Shown here piece after piece: positions 39,919 to 46,380 of a DNA stretch of 49,365 nucleotides. The stretch lies in IMG/VR virus record IMGVR_UViG_3300017605_000885, positions 1 through 49,365 of that record. One strand, given 5' to 3'. The stretch's first letter is position 1, and every line of letters starts with the position of its first letter. The DNA is from a virus. The position numbers were made by a program, and so were the translations under genes. The notes beneath the pieces were generated by a model. That model saw only the letters and a list, made by a program, of their open reading frames with translations. It made no database searches and had not been told where the DNA came from.

Positions 39919-40081
39919 TGAGCTCAAGTGGGGTCTGCTGCTGACCACTGGATTCGTGGCTCTCGTCGGCATCCTCTGTTACTCGTGGGCTTACAATAGG
40001 GAGCTCGACGCAAGGGCCCCTATCATCGAGACGTGTGTCAAACACCCGGCAACGGTAGCGCCGTTCAGTGGTAGTTACTGA
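39911..40081 (+). CDS. Small single-span membrane protein, 56 aa
   Basis: The ATG at 39911 overlaps the nuclease end by eight bases. Residues 7-27 are a transmembrane helix (WGLLLTTGFVALVGILCYSW), followed by a short polar domain. Too small to assign. It may be a membrane-associated early protein. Confidence 0.65.
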   Translation: MSDELKWGLLLTTGFVALVGILCYSWAYNRELDARAPIIETCVKHPATVAPFSGSY

Positions 40082-40095
40082 AGGAAGGTTGAGAG

Positions 40096-40350
40096 ATGGC
40101 GGATAAACCAAAGTTGAAGATTGCATACCACATCAAGCATGAGGAAGGCCGGGAGAAGCCGTTCTTCAATCGCATCGGGCGAGCGTTCGTCAACAGGAAC
40201 GGGAGCATCAACCTGTTCTTGGAGTACCTCCCGCTACCTACCGTCAAGAAGGACAAGGACTCGTCCACGGGTGAGGTCTACGAGATGGTGATCAACATCC
40301 AGGACTACGTGCCCAAAGAGAAGGCGGACGGAGACAGCTTCTCCGAGTGA
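40096..40350 (+). CDS. Unrecognised small protein, 84 aa
   Basis: ATG at 40096, after GGAAGGTTGAGAG. Beta-rich and basic, with a RINRNGSINLFLEYLP-like strand pattern (exactly FVNRNGSINLFLEYLP). It resembles small single-strand-binding or regulatory proteins only in size. No motif recognised. Confidence 0.65.
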   Translation: MADKPKLKIAYHIKHEEGREKPFFNRIGRAFVNRNGSINLFLEYLPLPTVKKDKDSSTGEVYEMVINIQDYVPKEKADGDSFSE

Positions 40351-40356
40351 ATCTCA

Positions 40357-40423
40357 GCGCTAGACACGCCATGGCAGCTACGGACCCAATCCGTGACCCC
40401 AGGTTCGAATCCTGGCTAGCGCG
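40357..40423 (+). tRNA. tRNA-like element, apparent anticodon CCA (Trp), unusually short
   Basis: A perfect seven-pair acceptor stem (GCGCTAG/CTAGCGC), an anticodon stem TACGG/CCGTG with seven-base loop ACCCAAT, and a canonical T-arm (CCAGG, TTCGAAT, CCTGG) are visible. The D-arm is reduced to at most two pairs and the base before the anticodon is C rather than U. It is 67 bases long against a usual minimum near 73. It may be a degenerate tRNA, a tRNA mimic, or a real but atypical phage tRNA. It lies between two genes, outside the attP. Confidence 0.5.
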
Positions 40424-40448
40424 CAACTAGAGACATCGCGTTACCCCC

Positions 40449-42095
40449 ATGTTCCAATCTGACCTCAGCTTCTACTTCGATGGAATGGACGACGATTGCC
40501 CTCGTCTGCCTCTGCGGCCTGTATCCGCTGCTCATGTTGCGGCGAGTGCTCCGGAGAAGAAGAAGGTTGTGCTCCGTGACTACCAGCAGGCAGCCACGGA
40601 TGCCTGTCTCCAAGACCTGAAGAGGTACCGTTCATCGCTCATCGTTCTCGCCACTGGGCTCGGCAAGACGATTCTGTTCTGCAAGCTGGCTGAGCATTGG
40701 GAGGGACGCATTCTCGTCCTGGCTCACCTCGAAGAGCTGCTTCAGAACGCCCGCGATGACCTCCGCTCCATCACTGGTGAGCCGATCGGCACCGAGCGCG
40801 GCCGTGAGCACCATGAGGGCGAGCGCATCGTAGTTGGCCTCATCCAGTCCGTCAGGACTCGGCTCAAGCACTTCAAGCCAAACCACTTCTCACTCATCAT
40901 CATTGACGAGGCGCACCATGCATCAGGCGAAGATTACCGTCGAGTTATCGATCACTTCCCCGGAGCAAAAGTCGTCGGACTTACTGCTACAGATGGCCGA
41001 GCAGATGGAAAAACACTTCCCTTTGAGACTTGCTCGTATCGCATGGATATCCGCGAAGGGATTGAGCAAGGTTACCTGGTACCTATCCGAGGACGGCGGG
41101 TCGTACTCGAATCACTCAACCTCAGCCGCGTAAAGCGTAAGGACGGAGGCGAAGGAGACTTCGACGAGAAGCACCTAGACGATGAGATGGTGCGCAACAC
41201 GGCGGCAATCGCCGATACGCTGGTGAAAGACTACCAGGGCGAGAAGGGGATCCTGTTCTTCCCGGGTTGCCAGAGCGCTCAGCTCACCGCCGAGATGCTC
41301 AATGAGCGGGAGCCGGGCTCGGCCATCTACATCGATGGGGAGATCGTGGGGGCTCAGCGCCGGGAGCTGGTGGACAAGCTGCGGAACGGAGAAGCGCGAT
41401 GGCTGTGCAACGTGGGGATAGCGACGGAGGGATTCAACTGGCCCGAGGCTTCAATCGTGGGGATGTGCTGCCCTACGCGAAGCAGGCCAGCGTATGCTCA
41501 ACGAGCGGGCCGTGGCACCAGGCCATTGGCAGGCTTGCTCAATGGGTTGTTGACGAGTGGCTTGCGAAAGGCCGCGATAGCTGGATCGAGCAAGCCCTCA
41601 ATGCTGATCCTGGACTTCGTGGGCGTCTCTGCGAACCTGGACCTGATATCCGCTGACTCCTTCCTGGAGCCGGCAAACGACGTCACCAGCGATGACGAGA
41701 TGGAAACCTTCGGCACGGTGGAGCCGAGCGAAGGAGAAGAGCCGGAGGAGTTCGCGGTAGAGCTGATGAACCTGAACCTTCAGGTCATCGCCAAGAGTAT
41801 CCGGAGCGAGACGCGGGTCATCTACGACGACTTCGACCCATTCGAGGCGACTGGGATCGAGGCAGCCGTAATCGACCTGAAGCACACCGGAGTGGGCGAC
41901 GATCCGCCGGTCAGCTACAAGCAGCTGCAGCAGCTCAGGAAGCACGGCGTTGCTGATGAGTCGTTGACGAGGGTGGAGGCTCAGAAGCTGATTGGCTTCA
42001 TTGCGAGCAAGGGTTGGCGGCTCGGACCGGTCGAGCGCAACGTGCTGAAGAAGCTGTACCGAGAGATTCTGGACGAGAGGACGTGGTTTGGATGA
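40449..42095 (+). CDS. SF2 DEAD/DEAH-type helicase, 548 aa
   Basis: The start is the ATG at 40449, after the motif GTTACCCCC. Helicase motifs in order: the Q-like region LRDYQQAATDAC, motif I ATGLGKT (68-74), motif II DEAH (153-156), motif III LTAT (178-181), and the C-terminal QRAGRGTR (motif VI). This is the UvrB/RecG-like DEAH arrangement used by phage helicases for replication or recombination. The last 150 residues are phage-specific. It ends in ATGA overlap with the excisionase-like gene. Confidence 0.9.
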   Translation: MFQSDLSFYFDGMDDDCPRLPLRPVSAAHVAASAPEKKKVVLRDYQQAATDACLQDLKRYRSSLIVLATGLGKTILFCKLAEHWEGRILVLAHLEELLQNARDDLRSITGEPIGTERGREHHEGERIVVGLIQSVRTRLKHFKPNHFSLIIIDEAHHASGEDYRRVIDHFPGAKVVGLTATDGRADGKTLPFETCSYRMDIREGIEQGYLVPIRGRRVVLESLNLSRVKRKDGGEGDFDEKHLDDEMVRNTAAIADTLVKDYQGEKGILFFPGCQSAQLTAEMLNEREPGSAIYIDGEIVGAQRRELVDKLRNGEARWLCNVGIATEGFNWPEASIVGMCCPTRSRPAYAQRAGRGTRPLAGLLNGLLTSGLRKAAIAGSSKPSMLILDFVGVSANLDLISADSFLEPANDVTSDDEMETFGTVEPSEGEEPEEFAVELMNLNLQVIAKSIRSETRVIYDDFDPFEATGIEAAVIDLKHTGVGDDPPVSYKQLQQLRKHGVADESLTRVEAQKLIGFIASKGWRLGPVERNVLKKLYREILDERTWFG

Positions 42096-42394
42096 GCCTG
42101 CTCAACAAGAAAGAGGCAGCTGCTTACCTCGGGTGTTGCATCCGTACCTTCGATGCTAGAGTGAAGCCACACGTTCCGGCGTATAAAGTCGGCGGCACGT
42201 ATCGGTTCAAGCAAGAGGAGTTGGACGAGTGGCTAGAAACGCGGAAGGTTGGAAGCTCAAAGAGAAGCGCGGCATCTTTCACGTACGCTTCACCTACAAT
42301 GGCCGGAAAGAGATCTCCACGCGAAGCCGAGATAGTACAGAGGCTACGGCGATCGCGGAGCGCATCTACGCAGACTTCATCAGCGGGCAAGTAA
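42092..42394 (+). CDS. Excisionase-like MerR/HTH_17 protein, 100 aa
   Basis: The ATG at 42092 overlaps the helicase stop (ATGA). Residues 1-55 match HTH_17 excisionase-type domains: LLNKKEAAAYLGCCIRTFDA, then VPAYKVGGTYRFKQEELDEW. Residues 56-100 are a Ser/Arg-rich tail that overlaps the integrase start in another frame by 166 bases, so the tail may be only a by-product of the overlap. It would direct excision with the integrase, or repress it. Confidence in the domain is high, in the tail low. Confidence 0.8.
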   Translation: MSLLNKKEAAAYLGCCIRTFDARVKPHVPAYKVGGTYRFKQEELDEWLETRKVGSSKRSAASFTYASPTMAGKRSPREAEIVQRLRRSRSASTQTSSAGK

Positions 42395-43278
42395 GGAAGT
42401 CTTCCACTGGGCAGCTTGCTCACCCGAAGATGGACATCGATGAGCTGGTGGCAAAGTGGATTGCCAACATCGAGGTTGAGCTCCATGGGGATACGGACTC
42501 GACGTACGAGACGTACGGGCGCCATTGGAAGCGACACTTCGACACCCTCGGTGGTATCACCTCGTCCAGCATCGGCGACTATCAGCGAGAGCGCTTGGCT
42601 GTCGTTCAGAAGACGACGGTGGTGAAGGAGCGAAGCGCGCTGCTTCGGTTCCTGACCTGGCTCGACGAGAAGGGTTACATCGCCAGCGTGCCGCTCTTCC
42701 CCAAGATCGGAAAGCAGGTACGCGGGACGAAGTACAAGGCTGCCAAGCGCCGGCACGTGCCGACTTCCGCGCTCAACCGAGAGCACGTCGAGATGTTCCT
42801 CGAAGCAATGGACGAGCGGAGCAAGAAGCACGGCTTCATCGTCCGCTGGCGCTTCCTTTTCTCGTTTGCAACGGCTCTGCGCCCCGGGCTCATCGACAAC
42901 CTGACCTGGGATGACGTGTTGCCGAATGGCAAGCTTCGTATCCGGGGAGAGTTCGACAAGATGGGTAAGCAGCGGGAGGTACCCCTGTCGCCGCTCGCCA
43001 AGAAGGCGCTGGCGCACTCCGGTCCCGCCGTCAAGGGACAGCTCATCTTCGGGAGCCACGACTACCGCGAGCACGTAGCCAGGGCGAAGGCGAAGCTTCC
43101 TGACTACCTGGCCAAAGAGTTCACCCCCTATGGGCTCAAGCACGCCCGGGTGACGGAGTGGTTCCGCCAGGGCAAGGACCGGACGGGAATCGAGTTCCTG
43201 ACCGGCACCAAGTACGCGCTCGATCGCTACGTCATCGCCTCCCAAGAGGCGGCTGAGACGGTGGTCTCTGAGGACTGA
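42229..43278 (+). CDS. int: Tyrosine recombinase integrase, divergent active site, 349 aa
   Basis: GTG start at 42229 with AGAGGAG eight bases upstream. Arm-binding N-terminus, then a SAM-like core-binding domain (about 70-180), then the catalytic domain. Arg218 lies in TALRPGLIDNLTWDDV, the beta-hairpin Lys in EFDKMGKQREVPLS, and the nucleophile Tyr334 in YALDRYVIAS. Box II reads YGLKH where HxLRH is usual (His to Tyr, Arg to Lys304), and box III lacks its usual His (Gly326-Thr327). It recombines at attP just downstream. The substitutions are seen; their effect is unknown. Confidence 0.9.
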   Translation: MARNAEGWKLKEKRGIFHVRFTYNGRKEISTRSRDSTEATAIAERIYADFISGQVRKSSTGQLAHPKMDIDELVAKWIANIEVELHGDTDSTYETYGRHWKRHFDTLGGITSSSIGDYQRERLAVVQKTTVVKERSALLRFLTWLDEKGYIASVPLFPKIGKQVRGTKYKAAKRRHVPTSALNREHVEMFLEAMDERSKKHGFIVRWRFLFSFATALRPGLIDNLTWDDVLPNGKLRIRGEFDKMGKQREVPLSPLAKKALAHSGPAVKGQLIFGSHDYREHVARAKAKLPDYLAKEFTPYGLKHARVTEWFRQGKDRTGIEFLTGTKYALDRYVIASQEAAETVVSED

Positions 43279-43299
43279 TTCTGGGGCCATTCTGGGGCC
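43278..43299 (+). repeat. Tandem arm-type sites (ATTCTGGGGCC, two copies)
   Basis: Two adjoining copies of ATTCTGGGGCC (43278-43288 and 43289-43299), followed by a partial inverted copy (GCCCCAGA near 43302-43309). A third direct copy lies on the other side of the core (43449-43459), with a diverged copy (ATTGGGGCC) at 43470-43478. Flanking repeats of this kind are typical integrase arm-binding sites. Confidence 0.7.
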
Positions 43300-43316
43300 G
43301 CGCCCCAGAGGAATCG

Positions 43317-43370
43317 TGCGAGGGGCGGGATTCGAACCCGCACATCATTGCTGATGCTAGCACCTCAAGC
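43317..43370 (-). other. attP: attP core: 3' half of a tRNA-Leu(GAG) gene
   Basis: Read on the minus strand this is tRNA-Leu from its anticodon loop to its 3' end: anticodon loop TTGAGGT (GAG), stem half GCTAG, long variable arm (ATCA/TGAT), T-arm GCGGG-TTCGAAT-CCCGC, acceptor strand CCCTCGC and discriminator A. The 5' part of the gene is absent and the anticodon stem 5' strand (CTTGC) no longer pairs with the 3' strand. It lies 39 bases after the integrase stop. Integration would restore an intact host tRNA. Confidence 0.92.
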
Positions 43371-43448
43371 AAGCGGGGTTTAGAAAACACCGTGTTTTTG
43401 AGGGTAGCCTTGGCAAGGAATCGCATACTTAGGCATCGCCTAGACAGC

Positions 43449-43459
43449 ATTCTGGGGCC
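43449..43459 (+). repeat. Arm-type site ATTCTGGGGCC, distal copy
   Basis: Third copy of the 11-base repeat on the far side of the attP core, followed by an inverted partial copy (GGCCCCA). It supports a P and P' arm layout around the core. Confidence 0.65.
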
Positions 43460-43503
43460 GGGCCCCACAATTGGGGCCATCAAAAACACCGAGAAAACAG
43501 ACC

Positions 43504-43974
43504 ATGGAACTACGCATCAAGAAGCTCCAACCGGATGCCACAATCCCGCGCCGAGCCAAGCCCGGAGACAGCGGCCTAGACCTTCACGCCTACCTGCCCG
43601 ATGGACCAGTGGTCATCCGAGCTGGCGACCGGTTGAAGATCGACACAGGCATCGCCATCGAGCTCCCTCCGGCTCACTTCATGTCCGATATTCCGGGCGC
43701 ACCGGAAGTCGGATGGGAGGGCCAGGTTAGACCTCGGTCGGGACTGGGCACCAACCACGGCGTCCAGTCGGCGCTGGGCACCATCGACAGCGGCTACCGA
43801 GGACCCATCGGCGTCACGCTGTTCAATATGAGCTTCCGTGACTTCACCGTGCGGCACGGCGATCGGATCGCTCAGTTGGTGGTCTGCCCAGTTGCCTACC
43901 CGGATGTGGTCGAGGTAGAAGCGCTATCGGAGACCGAGCGGGGAGCGGATGGCTTCGGCTCGACTGGGGTATGA
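43504..43974 (+). CDS. dut: dUTPase, 156 aa
   Basis: The start is the ATG at 43504 (MELRIKKLQPDATIPRRAKP). All five trimeric-dUTPase motifs are present in order: AKPGDSGLDLHA, then VRPRSGLGTNHG, GTIDSGYRGPIGV, GDRIAQLVV, and ETERGADGFGSTG at the C-terminus. It hydrolyses dUTP to dUMP, keeping uracil out of phage DNA and feeding dTMP synthesis. It is the first of a string of small genes overlapping by four bases. Confidence 0.95.
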   Translation: MELRIKKLQPDATIPRRAKPGDSGLDLHAYLPDGPVVIRAGDRLKIDTGIAIELPPAHFMSDIPGAPEVGWEGQVRPRSGLGTNHGVQSALGTIDSGYRGPIGVTLFNMSFRDFTVRHGDRIAQLVVCPVAYPDVVEVEALSETERGADGFGSTGV

Positions 43975-44222
43975 GCGAACCAACGAGGATCTGGAAGACA
44001 GGTGAGCGGTGCCGTATCGCCTGTGCGGGCAGGACGCTTGACGGCTTCATCCTCTTGGCCTCTCCCAACGGTGTCAGCTTGGCCGTTGAGTACGAGGGGA
44101 TTCTTCACCCGGCTGGGATGATCGGCGGGTACTACTTGATGATGCCGTTGTTGTGGAACGGCAGAACGTTCCGAGACCTTGGGGATCTTGGCGACGTCGA
44201 GCTGATGGAGCCAGGTGAATGA
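43971..44222 (+). CDS. Small unrecognised protein, 83 aa
   Basis: ATG at 43971 in an ATGA overlap with dUTPase. Beta-rich, with hydrophobic strands (GFILLASPNGVSLAVEYEG) suggesting a small barrel. No motif recognised. Confidence 0.65.
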   Translation: MSEPTRIWKTGERCRIACAGRTLDGFILLASPNGVSLAVEYEGILHPAGMIGGYYLMMPLLWNGRTFRDLGDLGDVELMEPGE

Positions 44223-44476
44223 GCCACAATACATCAGTTGATTGCAGTGACCACGCCATAATGGTTCTGGCCACCCAGGCAGCGGCCGAGCTGGTCCCTC
44301 ATTGCAAGACCGCAATCGTGATCCTCACGTCCGTCTGCAAGGTGGATGGACATGGCAACCACACCACTGTGGCTGTCCTCAACAAGACTGGTCAGATCGA
44401 GCCGAGAGAGGCAGGCACCATCTGTCGCCGGCTTCGATCTCTTGCCGATGAGCTGGAGCAGAGGTTCAACGGATGA
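44219..44476 (+). CDS. Small unrecognised protein, 85 aa
   Basis: ATG at 44219 in ATGA overlap. A helical C-terminus (EAGTICRRLRSLADELEQRF) and a beta N-terminal region (TAIVILTSVCKVDGHGNHTT). Function unknown. Confidence 0.65.
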   Translation: MSHNTSVDCSDHAIMVLATQAAAELVPHCKTAIVILTSVCKVDGHGNHTTVAVLNKTGQIEPREAGTICRRLRSLADELEQRFNG

Positions 44477-44727
44477 CAGAGAAGAACGGCCGATGTGACA
44501 TCTGCTACCGCAAGCTACCGGGGATGCCGCCAGAGATGCGGGCCCTCGCTGAGCGTCAGTCAAAGGAACGTGGCGATTGGGTGGAAGACCCTGCCAAGCG
44601 AGTCACAGTTTGCGATCCGTGTTGGCAGCGAGCCATACGGCGCGGGTGGAGGCCTGGCCACTGCTTCGAGTGTAAACAGAAGCTGCCGTACCACAAGATG
44701 GACTGCAGCGAGGGAAGGCGCGGATGA
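44473..44727 (+). CDS. Small double zinc-ribbon protein, 84 aa
   Basis: ATG at 44473 in ATGA overlap. Three CxxC pairs: CDICYRKLPG, VCDPCWQRAI and HCFECKQKLP, with a further Cys near the end. A nucleic-acid-binding zinc protein is likely; no named family. Confidence 0.7.
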   Translation: MTEKNGRCDICYRKLPGMPPEMRALAERQSKERGDWVEDPAKRVTVCDPCWQRAIRRGWRPGHCFECKQKLPYHKMDCSEGRRG

Positions 44728-44987
44728 GTCCCACGGTGCACGTGCTGCTCTTCGGCAATGTTCTATGCGGCAACGTGCATGGGCTTCCGTGCAACTGGGG
44801 CCCCGGTCACCGATGGGTGTCGGTCATGGACCGCAACCTAGCGACCTGTTCGGGCTGCAAGAGTGCCGCAAACCGGGTAGTTGGTAAGCTTCTAGGGTAC
44901 GTTCCTCTGGATGTGCGGCATGTCCCAGTCGATGTTGAACAGCTCGACTCCGATCCGAGCAGCAACACCGCAGATGAAGGCGTGTAG
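44724..44987 (+). CDS. Small Cys-containing protein, 87 aa
   Basis: ATG at 44724 in ATGA overlap. Residues 1-58 look like a small metal-binding domain (PCNWGPGHRWVSVMDRNLAT, then CSGCKSAANR); the last 30 residues overlap the endolysin gene in antisense. It is the end of the rightward block. Confidence 0.6.
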   Translation: MSPTVHVLLFGNVLCGNVHGLPCNWGPGHRWVSVMDRNLATCSGCKSAANRVVGKLLGYVPLDVRHVPVDVEQLDSDPSSNTADEGV

Positions 44988-45287
44988 CACGGCCATCTTG
45001 CCGGCATAGGCCTTGTCCTTGTAGTCGACTGGGTACACCACGACATCGACCGCATCGGAGGGCATGCGGTTGTGCTTGGACTTGGGCCATTGAAGCTTGC
45101 TGGCCTTGTCCTTGAACGCCTTCTCTTGGGCAGCCTGGTCGCGGTAGCCACAGAGCACGGCGATATCGACAATGCCAGCGTACTTCAGCGCGCCGGCATC
45201 CACGTACTGGCTGACGAGCTTGATGAGTCGCTGCAGATCGGGATGAGCAGTCCCGAGCGCATCGAGCGAAGTGTTACCGAGCGGCAC
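44892..45287 (-). CDS. M15 peptidase endolysin, 131 aa
   Basis: I choose the GTG at 45287 (GAGGTG seven bases upstream); an open frame to 45410 is present but the extra part reads the membrane gene in another frame. The mature pattern is that of L-Ala-D-Glu/VanY-type M15 endolysins: ALGTAHPDLQRLIKLVSQY, then CGYRDQAAQEKAF, the zinc motif SKHNRMPSDAVD, and WDMPHIQR at the end. 131 residues match the T5 endolysin length. It cuts peptidoglycan peptides once membrane pores open. It overlaps the membrane gene 45274-45450 by 14 bases. Confidence 0.88.
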   Translation of the reverse strand: MPLGNTSLDALGTAHPDLQRLIKLVSQYVDAGALKYAGIVDIAVLCGYRDQAAQEKAFKDKASKLQWPKSKHNRMPSDAVDVVVYPVDYKDKAYAGKMAVLHAFICGVAARIGVELFNIDWDMPHIQRNVP

Positions 45288-45450
45288 CGGCGTCCACCTC
45301 GTGAACCAGCGTGCCTGGTGGCAGCACCGCTTCACAGATCGTACGAATGGTTGGCGAGATGTCTCCGTACATGACACCAGCCAGGGCAACGAGCAGCGGG
45401 ACCACAACACCCGTTGTCTTCAGGAGAAGCCTCTTAGTGGACGTGGACAT
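45274..45450 (-). CDS. Holin-like small membrane protein, 58 aa
   Basis: ATG at 45450 with GGGAG five bases upstream. The N-terminus is basic (MSTSTKRLLLKTTG), followed by a transmembrane helix VVVPLLVALAGVMYG and a soluble C-terminus. Immediately followed by the endolysin start, it is a good candidate for a holin or pinholin with one membrane span. Its size and position are typical, but no family is recognised. Confidence 0.7.
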   Translation of the reverse strand: MSTSTKRLLLKTTGVVVPLLVALAGVMYGDISPTIRTICEAVLPPGTLVHEVDAGAAR

Positions 45451-45733
45451 ACGGGCTCCCGACGAGGTTAGCCAGAAACAACGTCTTGCGGCAGACGTCG
45501 TCCACGGTCAGATGAGTAATCACGGCGTCGGGAAGGAGGCCGACGAGGGACTCTGCGGTGACTTCGTATTCTGGATTGAAAGCTTCTCGATCAACTTCTC
45601 GTTGAGTAAGGCGCCTGCAGCCGCTAGTTTCGTCAACATGGCGCCCTGCTGAGTGACCTTGCGCGCGAGCAGAGCGTTGAGTCCTATCGAGGCGGACAAC
45701 GCCGCCCCGAGTGCCGTCATCGTTATGTTGCAT
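45434..45733 (-). CDS. Lysis-region frame overlapping the 75-aa protein, 99 aa (only the C-terminal half looks real)
   Basis: The last 45 residues (EYEVTAESLVGLLPDAVITH and following) look like genuine protein, whereas the first half is Arg/Gly-rich and antisense-like. No internal start codon precedes the good part. The most economical reading is that this is the second half of the 75-residue gene, reached by a -1 shift near 45,560, or alternatively an embedded spanin-like gene. It ends 17 bases inside the holin-like gene. Confidence 0.35.
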   Translation of the reverse strand: MQHNDDGTRGGVVRLDRTQRSARAQGHSAGRHVDETSGCRRLTQREVDREAFNPEYEVTAESLVGLLPDAVITHLTVDDVCRKTLFLANLVGSPYVHVH

Positions 45734-45747
45734 GCGATATGGTCCAT
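45520..45747 (-). CDS. Membrane-anchored lysis-region protein, 75 aa
   Basis: N-terminal transmembrane helix (CNITMTALGAALSASIGLNA), then a helical domain (LTKLAAAGALLNEKLIEKLS) and a Ser/Pro tail that is a likely frameshift by-product. It may be an antiholin, an i-spanin-like or a signal-anchored lysis factor. ATG at 45747 is 10 bases after the Ala-rich gene stop. Confidence 0.6.
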   Translation of the reverse strand: MDHIACNITMTALGAALSASIGLNALLARKVTQQGAMLTKLAAAGALLNEKLIEKLSIQNTKSPQSPSSASFPTP

Positions 45748-45756
45748 GTTGGGGCC

Positions 45757-46050
45757 TCAGAGGCCGTCGTATTGCTCGGCGACTTCAGAGAGAGTCAGTA
45801 CCGCGAACGAGACCGCTTGGTTGGCGGCAGACAGGGCCGCAGCAGCAGCCGGGTACCCCACCGTGTCCGATGCTGCCGAGAACGCGGTGCTGTAGGCTTG
45901 TGTCGCCGCTTCGACGGCGGCTTGCTCATCCGGAATGAGCGCAACGGCTTCGGCAATCTTGGCATCTACGGCTGCCTGCGCAGTAACCAGCGCGGACTTG
46001 GCAACAGCGACTGCATCAGCGGCATCCTTTACGTCTTGTGACGTCGACAT
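45757..46050 (-). CDS. Ala-rich helical protein, 97 aa
   Basis: ATG at 46050 with AAGGAGC upstream. Almost entirely Ala-rich helix (KSALVTAQAAVDAKIAEAVA, QAAVEAATQAYSTAFSAASD), probably a coiled coil. Its location beside the tail fibres and lysis genes suggests a virion or lysis accessory role. Unknown. Confidence 0.65.
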   Translation of the reverse strand: MSTSQDVKDAADAVAVAKSALVTAQAAVDAKIAEAVALIPDEQAAVEAATQAYSTAFSAASDTVGYPAAAAALSAANQAVSFAVLTLSEVAEQYDGL

Positions 46051-46060
46051 CGATTGCTCC

Positions 46061-46324
46061 TTAGGTTCTAAACAGAGACTTCCTGTGCCCGAGGATGAAC
46101 TCCAGGGGCACGTTGAAGGTGATAGCCAACAGTTGGGCCTTTTTCACAGATGGACAGATGCGCCCACTCTCCCACGACGCAACGCCGGACTGGGTAACGC
46201 CACACTTCTTTCCCAGTTGTTCCTGGGTCAGGCCGCGCGCCACGCGGAGCTGCTTGATGGCGTTGCCGATGGTTCCATGGGGAGCACGGAACGTGCCGTC
46301 ATTAGTCAGAGTAATGTGCGCCAC
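46061..46324 (-). CDS. Cro/CI-type HTH protein near the lysis genes, 87 aa
   Basis: Residues 20-80 are an HTH_3 domain: GNAIKQLRVARGLTQEQLGK, then CGVTQSGVASWESGR (recognition helix and E-S-G-R), followed by PSVKKAQLLAITFNVPLEF. It starts with a GTG at 46324, with no ribosome site visible. The gene points the same way as the lysis genes, between them and the fibre genes. It could be a lysogeny regulator or an antitoxin-like switch for lysis. Confidence 0.8.
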   Translation of the reverse strand: MAHITLTNDGTFRAPHGTIGNAIKQLRVARGLTQEQLGKKCGVTQSGVASWESGRICPSVKKAQLLAITFNVPLEFILGHRKSLFRT

Positions 46325-46380
46325 TCAATGAAGGAGTATGCACATGGACCAGCGAGCGCGCTATCGAACTAATGACCTAC

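Noticed and set aside
42124-43290. Leftward open frame (388 codons) opposite the integrase
   Set aside because: Antisense to a gene with visible recombinase motifs; no start signal and no recognised motif.
43317-43390. Complete functional phage tRNA-Leu gene
   Set aside because: Only the anticodon loop to 3' end is present; the D-arm and acceptor 5' strand are missing and the anticodon stem does not pair. It is an attP core.
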